Notes: generated by a model not told the origin, from the sequence alone. 64,000 nucleotides of DNA from Acetobacter farinalis (GCF_011516935.1 NZ_WOTF01000001.1:124001-188000), one strand, 5' to 3'. Positions 41,242-50,769 are shown, numbered from the stretch's first letter. Program-made: numbers and translations.

Positions 41242-41954
41242 GCGTGTTCTCTCACCCGCCGCGTGTTGTTCTGCTGGATATTGAAGGCACAACCGCGCCG
41301 GTTTCTTTCGTGCATCAGGTGCTGTTCCCCTATGCGCGGGCGCACCTGCCCGCAGTGCTGGCGGAGCAGGCGCATGAGCCGGTTGTGCGGGATGCCGTGC
41401 AGGAAATCGCCCGCCTGGCGCCCGGCGTGCCGCCCATGGAGCAGTTGACCCGCTGGATGGATGAGGATGCCAAGGTTGCCCCGCTCAAGGCTCTTCAGGG
41501 GCTGGTGTGGGGGCTGGGCTATCAGCGTGGGGAACTGATTGCCAGCCTCTATCCGGATGTGGTGCCGGAGCTTGAAGCGTGGTCACGGGCCGGGCTCGTG
41601 CTGGCGGTTTATTCCTCCGGTTCGGAACCGGCGCAGAAGCTGATTTACGGCCACACACGGCAGGGTGATGTTACACCGCTGTTCAGCCGGTTTTTTGACC
41701 TGCGGGTGGGCGGCAAGAAAGAGGCGCAGAGCTACCGGAATATCCTGCTGGAAACCGGCTGGGCGCCAGAGGATGTGCTGTTTCTCTCCGATGTCACGGC
41801 GGAGCTGGATGCTGCGGCCGAGGCCGGGCTGCAGGTCTGCCAGATCGTGCGCCCGGAGGATGGCACTCTGGCCGGGAAGCACCACCCTGTTGCGGCCACC
41901 CTGCCTGACGCGGCGCGTCTATTCGGGCTGCCGGGTGCGGAGCCGCACGCGTGA
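41238..41954 (+). CDS. mtnC: Enolase-phosphatase (MtnC)
   Basis: MtnC enolises and dephosphorylates 2,3-diketo-5-methylthiopentyl-1-phosphate, producing acireductone for MtnD. This is a HAD-superfamily enzyme of 238 residues: motif I is LLDIEGTTAPVSF, motif II VYSSGSEPAQK, motif III the Lys of KKEAQSY, and motif IV FLSDVTAELDAA, all intact. It overlaps mtnD by ATGA and ribF by GTGA, so salvage and FAD synthesis are translated in one chain. Confidence 0.93.
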   Translation: MSVFSHPPRVVLLDIEGTTAPVSFVHQVLFPYARAHLPAVLAEQAHEPVVRDAVQEIARLAPGVPPMEQLTRWMDEDAKVAPLKALQGLVWGLGYQRGELIASLYPDVVPELEAWSRAGLVLAVYSSGSEPAQKLIYGHTRQGDVTPLFSRFFDLRVGGKKEAQSYRNILLETGWAPEDVLFLSDVTAELDAAAEAGLQVCQIVRPEDGTLAGKHHPVAATLPDAARLFGLPGAEPHA

Positions 41955-42898
41955 TCAGGGCGCGACTGCACGAAAACTGGCGGGCCATTCCTGAGGATGC
42001 ACGCGGCTGTGCCGCGGCTCTGGGCAATTTTGACGGCGTGCATCTGGGCCATGCCCATCTGGTGCATACGCTGCACACCGCCCGGCCGGACCTGCCGCTG
42101 GCTGTGGTGACGTTTGAGCCGCATCCGCGTGAGCTGTTCCGCCCGCAGGACCCGCCGTTCCGCCTGACGCTCTCCGCCGAGAAACTGGCGGCGCTGGAAG
42201 CGCTGGGTGTGCAGCATGTGTTCCAGATCGGGTTTGATGAAGCGTTCTCCCGCATGTCCGCCGAGCAGTTTGTGGGGGATGTCCTGTTCAGCGCGCTCGG
42301 CCTCAGGCACATTGCCTGCGGGCAGGATTTTGCCTTCGGCCACCGGCGCGGGGGGGATGTCACCTTTCTGGCCGAGCAGGCGGCGGAACTGGAGATGGGC
42401 TTCACGCCGGTTGCCGCTCTGGCCGATGCTGGCGGGCCGTATTCCTCCTCCCGCATCCGGCGGCTTCTGCAGGACGGGTATCCCGAGCGCGCGGCGGAAG
42501 AGCTGGGCCGCCCGTGGTTTATCCGGGGTGAGGTGCAGCATGGAGACAAGCGCGGCCGCCTGCTGGGCTTCCCGACAGCCAATATCCCGCTGGGGCGGCA
42601 TCTGGAACCCGCACGGGGTGTTTACGCCGTGACAGTCCGGCTGCCCAACGGCCAGACGCGGCGCGGTGTGGCCAATATCGGCCGCCGCCCGACCATTAAT
42701 GACGGGCAGGAAAGCCGCCTGGAAGTCAATCTGTTTGAATTTGACGGGGATCTGTACGGCCAGACTCTCTCCGTGGCCCTGCACCGCATGCTGCGGCCGG
42801 AAAAACGGTTTGACGGGCTGGAGGCTCTGAAAAGCCAGATTGCGCAGGATGCCATGCAGGCCCGCAGCGCACTGGATGATGAACTGAGCGCGAAATAA
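41951..42898 (+). CDS. ribF: Bifunctional riboflavin kinase/FAD synthetase (RibF)
   Basis: RibF converts riboflavin to FMN and FMN to FAD. The N-terminal nucleotidyltransferase domain has GNFDGVHLGHAHL (near residue 25) and the CGQDFAFGHRRGGD stretch; SSSRIRRLL is the typical ISSSxIR motif. The C-terminal riboflavin-kinase domain has GRLLGFPTANI and the later GVANIGRRPT and ESRLEVNLFEFDGDLYG segments. The length is 315 residues. The start is the GTG at 41951, overlapping the mtnC stop. FAD supply suits the flavin enzymes of respiration. Confidence 0.95.
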   Translation: MIRARLHENWRAIPEDARGCAAALGNFDGVHLGHAHLVHTLHTARPDLPLAVVTFEPHPRELFRPQDPPFRLTLSAEKLAALEALGVQHVFQIGFDEAFSRMSAEQFVGDVLFSALGLRHIACGQDFAFGHRRGGDVTFLAEQAAELEMGFTPVAALADAGGPYSSSRIRRLLQDGYPERAAEELGRPWFIRGEVQHGDKRGRLLGFPTANIPLGRHLEPARGVYAVTVRLPNGQTRRGVANIGRRPTINDGQESRLEVNLFEFDGDLYGQTLSVALHRMLRPEKRFDGLEALKSQIAQDAMQARSALDDELSAK

Positions 42899-43026
42899 CC
42901 GTATCACTGCGCCTTGCAGCTTGACCCTTCGGGCTTGCGCCCGGATAACGAAAGACCGCACAGGTTTCCCGCGTCGGCAGACCTGTTCTTGTGCTGAACC
43001 CGAACCAGAGTGACACCTGCCGTTCC

Positions 43027-45951
43027 ATGTCTACATCCAGCCGCAGCGACACAGAAAAAAGCGCATCCGCCGATCTGTACCGCGACACCGTTTTTCTGCC
43101 CCGCACATCCTTCCCCATGCGCGGTAATCTGCCCGAGCGGGAGCCGGGCTGGCTTGCCCGCTGGGCTGAGATCGGGCTGGATGAGCAGATCAGGCAGCAG
43201 GCGGAGGGCCGCCAGCCCTTCACGCTGCATGATGGCCCGCCCTATGCCAACGGCCACCTGCATATCGGTCATGCCCTGAACAAGATTAACAAGGATGTGG
43301 TCAACCGCGCCCACCGCATGTCCGGCTATGCCGTGCGCTACGTGCCGGGCTGGGACTGCCACGGCCTGCCGATCGAATGGAAAGTGGAAGAGGAATACCG
43401 CAAGGCCAAACGGGACAAGGATTCCGTGCCGGTGCTGGAATTCCGCGCGGAATGCCGCGCCTACGCCGCGAAATGGCTGGCCGTGCAGAGTGACGAGTTC
43501 AGGCGTCTGGGCGTGCAGGCCGAATGGGCCAACCGCTATGCGACCATGGATTTCTCTTCCGAATCCGCCATCGTTGAGGAAATCGGGCGCTTTCTGCTGA
43601 ATGGCGGCCTGTATCGCGGGCTGCGCCCCGTGATGTGGAGCCCGGTTGAAAAAACCGCGCTGGCTGAAGCCGAAATCGAATATCACGACCACAAGTCCAC
43701 CACCATTCTGGTGGCGTTCCCCGTTGTGAAAGACCCCACTCCCGCACAGGCGCTGCGTGATGTGTCCGTGGTGATCTGGACCACAACGCCCTGGACCATT
43801 CCCGGGAACCGCGCGCTGGCCTATGGCCCCGAGATCACCTACGTGGTGCTCCGCGTGGATGAAACGGATGAGCGCGCCCTGCTGGCGCCGGGGGCGAAGG
43901 TTCTGGTGGCGGAAGCGCTGGTGGAAAACTTCTGCCGGGAAGCGCACATCACCGCGCATCACGTGCTCTACACCCTGCCGGGGGATGCGCTGAAAGGCGC
44001 TGTCTGCGCGCATCCGCTGCGTGGTCAGGGCTATGACTATGATGTGCCTCTGCTGCCGGGTGAGTTTGTCACCACCGAGGCCGGTACGGGCCTTGTGCAC
44101 ATGGCCCCGGCCCATGGTGAGGATGACTTCCGCCTGTGCCGGGAATACGGCGTGGAAGTGCCCGAGACCGTGCAGGATGACGGCACCTACGCCCCGTGGG
44201 TTCCGGTTTTTGCCGATGTGCATGTTTTCAAGGCGGCAGACCCGGTCTGCGCGGCACTTGCCGCGGTCATGGAGAAGGCCAATGCGGACGGCACGGCCCC
44301 CGCTGGTCTGGTGGGGCGTGGGGAGCTTGTGCATTCCTACCCGCATTCCTGGCGTTCGCGCGCGCCGGTTATTTACCGTGCAACGCCGCAATGGTTCATC
44401 CGGATGGATGGGGAATCCGCCCTGCGGCAGAAGGCGCTGGATGCGCTGGATGATGTGACATTTGTCCCCGCTCAGGCCCGCAACCGTCTGACCTCCATGA
44501 TCCAGAACCGACCGGACTGGTGCATCAGCCGCCAGCGTGCGTGGGGCGTGCCGATTGCGGTGTTCGTTGAAAAACGTACCGGTGAGGTTCTGCGCGATGC
44601 AGAGGTCATGCAGCGCATTGTGGACGCCTTCCGGGAAGAGGGCGCGGATGTGTGGTACAGCGCCCCGGCCTCGCGCTTCCTCGGTCCGGACCGCAACCCG
44701 GATGAGTACGAACAGGTGTTCGATATCGTCGATGTCTGGTTCGAAAGCGGCTCAACCCATGCGTTCGTGCTCGGCCAGCCCGGTCTGTCCTTCCCGGCGG
44801 ACCTGTATCTGGAAGGGTCGGACCAGCATCGCGGGTGGTTCCAGTCCTCCTTGCTAGAAAGCGTTGGTACACGGGGTGTCTCACCGTTCAAGGCGGTGGT
44901 GACGAACGGCTTCGTGCTGGATGAGCATGGTCGCAAGATGTCCAAATCCCTGGGGAACGTCATTGCGCCGCAGGAAGTGAATGACACGCTGGGGGCGGAT
45001 ATCCTGCGTCTGTGGGTCATGAATTCGGACACGAACGAAGACCTGCGCATCGGCAAGGAAATCCTCAAGCAGCAGGGCGAACTCTACCGCCGCCTGCGCA
45101 ACACGCTGCGCTGGCTGCTGGGGGCGCTGGATGGCTTTACGGAAGAAGAAGCACTGCCCTATGAGCAGCTTCCCGAACTGGAACGCTGGGTGCTGCATCG
45201 CCTGACCGATCTGGGCGGGTTGATGACGCGTGCGGTGGAAACGCATGAATGGGTAGGGGTCTACCCGGCCCTGCATGGGTTCTGCACGACCGATCTTTCC
45301 GCGTTCTATTTCGATATCCGCAAGGATACGCTCTATTGCGATGCGCCGTCCAGCCTGACGCGCCGTGCGGCCCGGACGGTGCTGGACCACCTGCATCGCT
45401 GCCTGACCACATGGCTGGCCCCGGTTCTGGTCTTTACAGCGGAAGAAGCCTGGACTGCCCGCTTTGGTGAGACCCAGAGCGTGCATCTTCAGGCCTTCCC
45501 TGATCTGCCCGCGGAATGGAACAACCCGGAGCTGGATGAACGCTGGACGCGCCTGCGGGCTGTCCGCCGGATCATCACCACGGAAATCGAGGGGGCGCGG
45601 CGCGATGGCACGGTAGGTTCCTCCCTGCAGGCGCAGGTGGAACTCACCCTTTCTGAAAAGGAAGCCGCCGAGTTTGCCGGGGTGAACTGGAGTGAACTGG
45701 CCATTGTCTCTCATGTTGATGTGCTGATCGCGCCGCAGAGCGGCTCGGTCTACACGGAGGGGGATGAAGGCGGGGAACTGCACGGTGCCCCGGTGGTCCG
45801 CCCGGCAGAGGGTGAAAAATGTGTCCGCTGCTGGAAAGTGCTGCCCGAAACCGGCAGCCGTGCGGAAGCACCGGGCCTGTGCCTGCGCTGTGCTGATGTG
45901 GTGGCGGAGCAGGAACAGCAGGTCATGGCCGCCGTGCGGGAGGGAGTGTGA
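43027..45951 (+). CDS. ileS: Isoleucyl-tRNA synthetase (IleS)
   Basis: This is a class I synthetase of about 974 residues that charges tRNA-Ile. The HIGH motif is at residues 79-82 and KMSKS at 637-641. The editing domain lies between (WTTTPWTIPGNRALAYG at about 255-271), and the C-terminal zinc finger is formed by CVRC and CLRC near the end. I prefer the ATG at 43027; a GTG at 42991 is in frame. It follows ribF after 128 bases and overlaps lspA by GTGA. The ribF-ileS-lspA order is common in Proteobacteria. Confidence 0.97.
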   Translation: MSTSSRSDTEKSASADLYRDTVFLPRTSFPMRGNLPEREPGWLARWAEIGLDEQIRQQAEGRQPFTLHDGPPYANGHLHIGHALNKINKDVVNRAHRMSGYAVRYVPGWDCHGLPIEWKVEEEYRKAKRDKDSVPVLEFRAECRAYAAKWLAVQSDEFRRLGVQAEWANRYATMDFSSESAIVEEIGRFLLNGGLYRGLRPVMWSPVEKTALAEAEIEYHDHKSTTILVAFPVVKDPTPAQALRDVSVVIWTTTPWTIPGNRALAYGPEITYVVLRVDETDERALLAPGAKVLVAEALVENFCREAHITAHHVLYTLPGDALKGAVCAHPLRGQGYDYDVPLLPGEFVTTEAGTGLVHMAPAHGEDDFRLCREYGVEVPETVQDDGTYAPWVPVFADVHVFKAADPVCAALAAVMEKANADGTAPAGLVGRGELVHSYPHSWRSRAPVIYRATPQWFIRMDGESALRQKALDALDDVTFVPAQARNRLTSMIQNRPDWCISRQRAWGVPIAVFVEKRTGEVLRDAEVMQRIVDAFREEGADVWYSAPASRFLGPDRNPDEYEQVFDIVDVWFESGSTHAFVLGQPGLSFPADLYLEGSDQHRGWFQSSLLESVGTRGVSPFKAVVTNGFVLDEHGRKMSKSLGNVIAPQEVNDTLGADILRLWVMNSDTNEDLRIGKEILKQQGELYRRLRNTLRWLLGALDGFTEEEALPYEQLPELERWVLHRLTDLGGLMTRAVETHEWVGVYPALHGFCTTDLSAFYFDIRKDTLYCDAPSSLTRRAARTVLDHLHRCLTTWLAPVLVFTAEEAWTARFGETQSVHLQAFPDLPAEWNNPELDERWTRLRAVRRIITTEIEGARRDGTVGSSLQAQVELTLSEKEAAEFAGVNWSELAIVSHVDVLIAPQSGSVYTEGDEGGELHGAPVVRPAEGEKCVRCWKVLPETGSRAEAPGLCLRCADVVAEQEQQVMAAVREGV

Positions 45952-46448
45952 GCACGCCGCTTCTGCGCAGGCCGTTCAGCCTGGGGTTTCTGGTGTTGAT
46001 GCTGGCTCTCTCGGCGGACCAGCTCAGCAAATACTGGATTTTATACGGGCTGGACCTGCCGGATCGGGTGTCCATTGCCATTCTGCCGTTCCTGAACTTC
46101 ACCATGGTCTGGAACCATGCGGTCACGTTCGGCATGTTTGGCGGCCTTGGGGATGCGGGGCGGATTCTATTCTCCATCATTGCACTCAGCGTGGCCTGCG
46201 GCCTGCTGGTCTGGATGGCCAGAACCCCCAGCAGGCTGACGGCCGCCTGCGTGGGAGCCATTACCGGCGGCGCCATCGGGAATGTGATAGACCGGGTACG
46301 CTATGGGGCCGTGGTCGATTTTATTCATGCGCATGCTTTTGGTTGGTCATGGTATGTGTTTAATGTGGCTGACTCCGCTATAGTATGTGCGGTCTGTGTT
46401 CTGGTGTTGCAGAGTGTGCTTGGGGACAAGCCGCAGCAGGCATCGTGA
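45948..46448 (+). CDS. lspA: Signal peptidase II (LspA)
   Basis: LspA cleaves the signal peptide of prolipoproteins after Cys modification. The 166-residue protein has four membrane helices and the catalytic aspartates Asp115 (GAIGNVIDRV) and Asp142 (FNVADSAI). The usual N-x-G motif is NHAVTFG here, with Ala in place of Gly. The start is the GTG at 45948, overlapping the ileS stop. Two lipoprotein genes, CHAP and DUF3035, are in the same run. Confidence 0.95.
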   Translation: MSTPLLRRPFSLGFLVLMLALSADQLSKYWILYGLDLPDRVSIAILPFLNFTMVWNHAVTFGMFGGLGDAGRILFSIIALSVACGLLVWMARTPSRLTAACVGAITGGAIGNVIDRVRYGAVVDFIHAHAFGWSWYVFNVADSAIVCAVCVLVLQSVLGDKPQQAS

Positions 46449-46504
46449 TTTTAAAGCATCCTGCCAGAACCGGCAGGCTGGGCAGGAAGGATATAAGACA
46501 GAAG

Positions 46505-47035
46505 ATGGCGTGCCGTGTCTCGACACTGATTTCTCCGCTGCTTCTTCTTGGTGGCTGCGTAATTCTGAGCGGGTGTTCCGGCTCTGAAGCAGCCCGCGCG
46601 TTCGGGCTGGAACGCAGCATGCCGGATGAATATACCGTTACCACCCGTGCGCCGCTGTCCATGCCGCCTATGGATGCACTGGCCAGACCGGTCAGCGGGG
46701 CTGAGCGCCCGCAGGATGAGAGCGAGCGCCTCCAGGCGCTGGAAACGCTTTCACCTGATGTTGCCCTGCATGGCACCAATGGTGACACCAGCGGTGGCCA
46801 GACCATGCTGGTGAATGAAGCCTCTACCGCATCTGATGCCCCGGATGAAGGCGAACTGGGCGAGGCCGGGTCCGGCTTTGTCCGCCAGATCATGTTCTGG
46901 AAAGGCGGGAATGCCGGTTCCGCTGTGGATGCCGATGCGGAAAACCGCCGCCTGAAGGCCAATGCCGCGCTGGGGGACAAACCGACCAAAGGCGTCACGC
47001 CCACGGTGCACCCCAAAAAATCCGGCCTGTTCTGA
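46505..47035 (+). CDS. DUF3035 lipoprotein
   Basis: The 176-residue protein has a lipobox ending ILSGC after a hydrophobic segment, then the DUF3035 signature AFGLERSMPDEYTVTTRAPL and SMPPMDALARP. The rest is acidic and low in structure. The family is restricted to Alphaproteobacteria and is of unknown function. The ATG at 46505 gives a standard lipoprotein signal; a GTG at 46445 overlaps the lspA stop as GTGA and would add 20 residues, so the start is uncertain. It lies between lspA and mutL. Confidence 0.8.
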   Translation: MACRVSTLISPLLLLGGCVILSGCSGSEAARAFGLERSMPDEYTVTTRAPLSMPPMDALARPVSGAERPQDESERLQALETLSPDVALHGTNGDTSGGQTMLVNEASTASDAPDEGELGEAGSGFVRQIMFWKGGNAGSAVDADAENRRLKANAALGDKPTKGVTPTVHPKKSGLF

Positions 47036-47051
47036 GGGGTGAGGTCTGACC

Positions 47052-49127
47052 ATGTCGGACCCGCTTCCCCCCTCCGGTTTTTCTGATCTCTCCGGCGCTG
47101 TGCCGCTGCGCCCCACGCTGCGGCGGCTGCCGGAGGTTCTGGTTAACCGCATCGCCGCGGGTGAGGTGATTGAACGCCCTGCGGCCGCCCTGAAGGAACT
47201 GGTGGAAAACGCCATAGATGCCGGGGCGCGGCGGCTGGATGTCAGCCTGCAAAAAGGCGGGATAGACCAGATTATTGTGACGGATGACGGGATTGGTATG
47301 CTCCCGGATGAACTCACACTGGCGGTTGAACGCCATTGCACGTCCAAATTGCAGGACGAATCCCTTGTTCATATCCGCACGCTTGGCTTCCGGGGGGAGG
47401 CGCTGCCCTCTATCGGCGCGGCGGCACGGCTGAGCATCACGTCCCGCCCGCGCGGGGAAAGTGGTGCGTGGACCATTCGGGTTGAAGGCGGCAAGGTTTT
47501 CCAGCCGGAACCCTCGGCTGGCGCGCCCGGCACCAGCGTGGTGGTGGAAGACCTGTTTTTTGCCACCCCGGCCCGGCGTAAATTCCTCAAGAGCCCGCGT
47601 GTTGAAGGCAGCCACGCGGAAAGTGTGGTGCGGCGTCTCGCACTCGCTGTGCCGGAAACGGCCTTCCGCTTCAGGATGGATGACCGCGTGCTGTTTGACC
47701 TGCCCGCGCAGGATATGGCGGCCCGGGCGGCGGCCCTGCTGGGCGCGAACGAGGCAGATGGGTTCCTGAAAATTTATGGCGAGCGGGATGGCATGACACT
47801 GTCCGGCTTTGCCTGCGGCCCGTCCGTGCATCGGGCCACGGCGGCGGGGCAGTTCATGCTGGTCAATGGTCGCCCGGTGGTGGACCCTGTGCTGAAAACC
47901 GCCGTGCGGGTAGCGTATCGGCGGGTTATCGAGGCAGGGCGGCACCCTGTGGTGGCGTTGATGCTCACCATCCCGCCAGACCGTGTGGATGTGAACGTTC
48001 ACCCCGCCAAAACAGAATTACGCTTTGCGGATGAAGCCGCCGTGCGCTCTCTGGTGATCGGCACGCTGGGGCGTGCGCTGGAAGGCGGGGCGGGGAATGT
48101 TGGGGTGCGGCCCTCCTTTTCAGCCGTCAGGCCGGGGCGCATCTGGTATCCGCCGGAAAACACTCCGCAGCAGCCAGCCCCGCCAGCGCCCGGACAGGCA
48201 GCGCCTTTCACCACGCCACACAGCCGCTTTGCAGAGCCACGCCTCGCGTTGGGGGATACCCCTTCCGCCCGCATGCTGCCGCCTTTGCCTCCGGCGGAGG
48301 AGGGCGGTCTGTACGAGGCGCATACTGCGGCAGGGCACGGCGCAGGGGGCGGCGGGACCGGGGCTGAAGCTGGAGCCTTCGCGGGCACAGGGCTGTCGGG
48401 TGAGATGTCTGACCAGGCCGCCGGGGAGCAGGTCGGCTTTGCTCAAGGGAGCGCGGTGCAGGCTGGCGCGTCACAAACGGGCCTTCAGGGCGATGCTCCT
48501 TACGGGGTACCCACGGAGTCGGCTGCGGCGCATCCGCTTGGGGCGGCAGTGGCGCAGGTGCTGGATACTTATGTGATTGCGGTGGCGGCGGATGGTAGCC
48601 TCGTACTGGTGGACCAGCACGCGGCGCATGAACGGCTGACGCATGAACGCCTGCGGGAACAGTTTCTGAGCGGGCGTGTACAGGGGCAGCGGCTGCTGGT
48701 GCCGGATGTGGTGGAACTGCCACGCGGGCAGGTGGAGTTGCTGGTCAGCCGTCAGGAGATGCTGGCCAGGCTGGGTATTGAGCTGGAAGCCTTTGGCGGG
48801 GCCGCCGTTCTGGTGCGGGCACTGCCCGCCATGCTGAACACGAGCGATGCGGTAGGCCTGCTGCGGGACCTGGCCGATGAGCTGGAAGCGGATGAAAGCG
48901 GCGCGCCGGATGAAATGCCCACGCTGGACGGGCGGCTGGATGCGGTGATTGCCCGCATGGCCTGCCATGGCAGTATCCGCGCGGGGCGGCGCTTAAGCCG
49001 GGAGGAAATGGAGTCTCTGCTGCGGCAGATGGAGGCAACACCCCGGGCTGGCACATGCTCCCACGGGCGGCCGACATGGCTGAAACTCAGCAAAAAAGAT
49101 CTGGAAAAATTGTTCGGACGGCGCTGA
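47052..49127 (+). CDS. mutL: DNA mismatch repair protein MutL with endonuclease motif
   Basis: MutL couples mismatch recognition by MutS to strand removal. The 691-residue protein has an N-terminal GHKL ATPase domain with IAAGEVIERPAAALKELVENAIDAGA (motif I), DDGIGM (motif II) and FRGEALPSI (motif III). A Pro/Ala/Gly-rich linker (about 360-495) follows, then the C-terminal domain. The latter carries DQHA-x2-E-x4-E (residues 521-532), ACHGSIRAG and CSHGRPTW, the endonuclease metal motifs found in MutL of bacteria that lack MutH. It follows the DUF3035 gene after 16 bases. Confidence 0.96.
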   Translation: MSDPLPPSGFSDLSGAVPLRPTLRRLPEVLVNRIAAGEVIERPAAALKELVENAIDAGARRLDVSLQKGGIDQIIVTDDGIGMLPDELTLAVERHCTSKLQDESLVHIRTLGFRGEALPSIGAAARLSITSRPRGESGAWTIRVEGGKVFQPEPSAGAPGTSVVVEDLFFATPARRKFLKSPRVEGSHAESVVRRLALAVPETAFRFRMDDRVLFDLPAQDMAARAAALLGANEADGFLKIYGERDGMTLSGFACGPSVHRATAAGQFMLVNGRPVVDPVLKTAVRVAYRRVIEAGRHPVVALMLTIPPDRVDVNVHPAKTELRFADEAAVRSLVIGTLGRALEGGAGNVGVRPSFSAVRPGRIWYPPENTPQQPAPPAPGQAAPFTTPHSRFAEPRLALGDTPSARMLPPLPPAEEGGLYEAHTAAGHGAGGGGTGAEAGAFAGTGLSGEMSDQAAGEQVGFAQGSAVQAGASQTGLQGDAPYGVPTESAAAHPLGAAVAQVLDTYVIAVAADGSLVLVDQHAAHERLTHERLREQFLSGRVQGQRLLVPDVVELPRGQVELLVSRQEMLARLGIELEAFGGAAVLVRALPAMLNTSDAVGLLRDLADELEADESGAPDEMPTLDGRLDAVIARMACHGSIRAGRRLSREEMESLLRQMEATPRAGTCSHGRPTWLKLSKKDLEKLFGRR

Positions 49128-49254
49128 AAACCCTCAGGTTCTCACAGAGTATTGGCGTATGCTCTGCGGAACGTGAACAGAACTTCTCTGGTTTCCTGAC
49201 CTAAAAAGGGGCAGGGTCAGAATGAAGTGATGAAATCCGGATGGTAAAAACGCC

Positions 49255-50769
49255 GTGTCCCACGCTCTGCTTGCTTTGATAACTTATGGTCCGCTGGCGG
49301 GTGCGCTGGTGGTTTGGCTCGTCTGTCGGGGGGAGGGGCAAAGCCTTCTCGCCCGGTGGGTTGGGCTGGGCACCAGTCTGGGCGTGCTGGCGCTGAGTGT
49401 GGGGCTGTGGTGCAGTTTCAACCCGGCAACACCCGGCCTTCAGTTTGAAACCCGGCTCGGCTGGGTGACGGATGCCGGGATTTCCTATCATACCGGGGTG
49501 GATGGCATCTCGCTGGTGTTTATCCTGCTCACCGCGTTTCTCACGCCGCTGGCCATTGCCGCCGGGGGGCGGACTGTACGGACGCAGATGCGGGAATTCG
49601 TGGTGGCCATGCTGCTGCTGGAAACCGCCCTGTTCGGCCTGTTTTCCGCGCAGGACCTCCTGCTGTTCTATGTGTTTTATGAAGCAACACTCATCCCCGC
49701 CAGCCTGATGATCGGGATCTGGGGCGGGGCGAAGCGCGTATGGGCGTCTCTTCAGTTCTTTCTCTTCACGTTTGGTGGCTCGCTGTTCATGCTGATTGCC
49801 CTGATCGTGATGTGGCAGCAGGCAGGCACCACCGATATCCCGGCCCTGATGCAGGCGGGCTTCGCGCCTTCCCTGCAAGGCTGGCTGCTGCTGGCCTTCC
49901 TGCTGGCCTTCGGCGTGAAGCTGCCGCTGTTCCCGCTGCATGCCTGGCTGCCTGATGCGTATTCAGAAGCGCCTGCTCCGGCTTCCGCCATGATTTCCGG
50001 CGTGTTGTCCAAGGCCGGGGCGTATGGTCTGCTGCGGTTCGGGGTGCTGATGTTCCCTGATGCCGCCCACCTGTTCGCGCCGTATGTGCTGGGGCTTGGG
50101 GTGGTGGCGATTCTTTATGCGGCCTTTGTCGCGTTTGCCCAGACCGATATGAAGCGGGTGATTGCGTATTCCTCCTTCTCCCACATGGGTATGATTGCCG
50201 TGGGCCTGTTCACCCTGACAGCGGAAGGCATTGATGGCGCAATTTTCCAGATGCTCTCGCATGGCGTGGTGATTGCCGCCCTGTTCTTCTGCGTCTCCGC
50301 CGTTGCCCTGCGCACGGACACCCGCGAGATTTCCGCTCTGGGGGGCGTGGCCCGGCAGATGCCGGTGCTTGCCCTGCTGACCATGCTGTTCACCATGGCC
50401 AATATCGGCCTGCCCGGCACAGGCGCTTTTGTGGGGGAAGTGCTGGTGCTGATGGGGGCCATCCATGTGTCTTTCTGGGTGGCGCTGCTGGCCGGGGGCA
50501 CCATGATCATGGGGGCGGTGTACATGCTCTCCCTCTATCGGCGCGTGCTGTTTGGTGGCCTGCGGGACACCATGCATCTGCTGCGTGACCTGAGCATGGG
50601 GGAGGTTGCCGTGCTGGTCCCTCTGGCGCTGGTTACCCTCTGGATGGGCTTCCACCCCGGCAGCTTTACGCGCCTGTTTGATCCGGTTGTGATGCAGGCC
50701 ATGCATCATGGTGCGGTAACGGCCTCGGCATCCTCTGTCCAGACCACGCTGCATCTGGCGGCGCGGTAA
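49255..50769 (+). CDS. nuoM: NADH-quinone oxidoreductase subunit M homologue, isolated
   Basis: NuoM is one of the proton-pumping membrane subunits of respiratory complex I. The 504-residue protein has about 14 hydrophobic segments and the family motifs YHTGVDGISLVFILLTAFLTP, VFYEATLIPASLMIGIWGG and KRVIAYSSFSHMGMI. The four ionisable residues of the proton path are all present: Glu143, Lys222, Lys253 and Glu395 (equivalents of E. coli Glu144, Lys234, Lys265 and Glu407). The start is the GTG at 49255. No other nuo gene is adjacent: mutL lies 127 bases upstream and a convergent exporter gene downstream. Confidence 0.9.
   Translation: MSHALLALITYGPLAGALVVWLVCRGEGQSLLARWVGLGTSLGVLALSVGLWCSFNPATPGLQFETRLGWVTDAGISYHTGVDGISLVFILLTAFLTPLAIAAGGRTVRTQMREFVVAMLLLETALFGLFSAQDLLLFYVFYEATLIPASLMIGIWGGAKRVWASLQFFLFTFGGSLFMLIALIVMWQQAGTTDIPALMQAGFAPSLQGWLLLAFLLAFGVKLPLFPLHAWLPDAYSEAPAPASAMISGVLSKAGAYGLLRFGVLMFPDAAHLFAPYVLGLGVVAILYAAFVAFAQTDMKRVIAYSSFSHMGMIAVGLFTLTAEGIDGAIFQMLSHGVVIAALFFCVSAVALRTDTREISALGGVARQMPVLALLTMLFTMANIGLPGTGAFVGEVLVLMGAIHVSFWVALLAGGTMIMGAVYMLSLYRRVLFGGLRDTMHLLRDLSMGEVAVLVPLALVTLWMGFHPGSFTRLFDPVVMQAMHHGAVTASASSVQTTLHLAAR

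Noticed and set aside
42904-44391. 495-residue open frame opposite ileS
   Set aside because: Antisense to the synthetase core, including HIGH; no independent signal.
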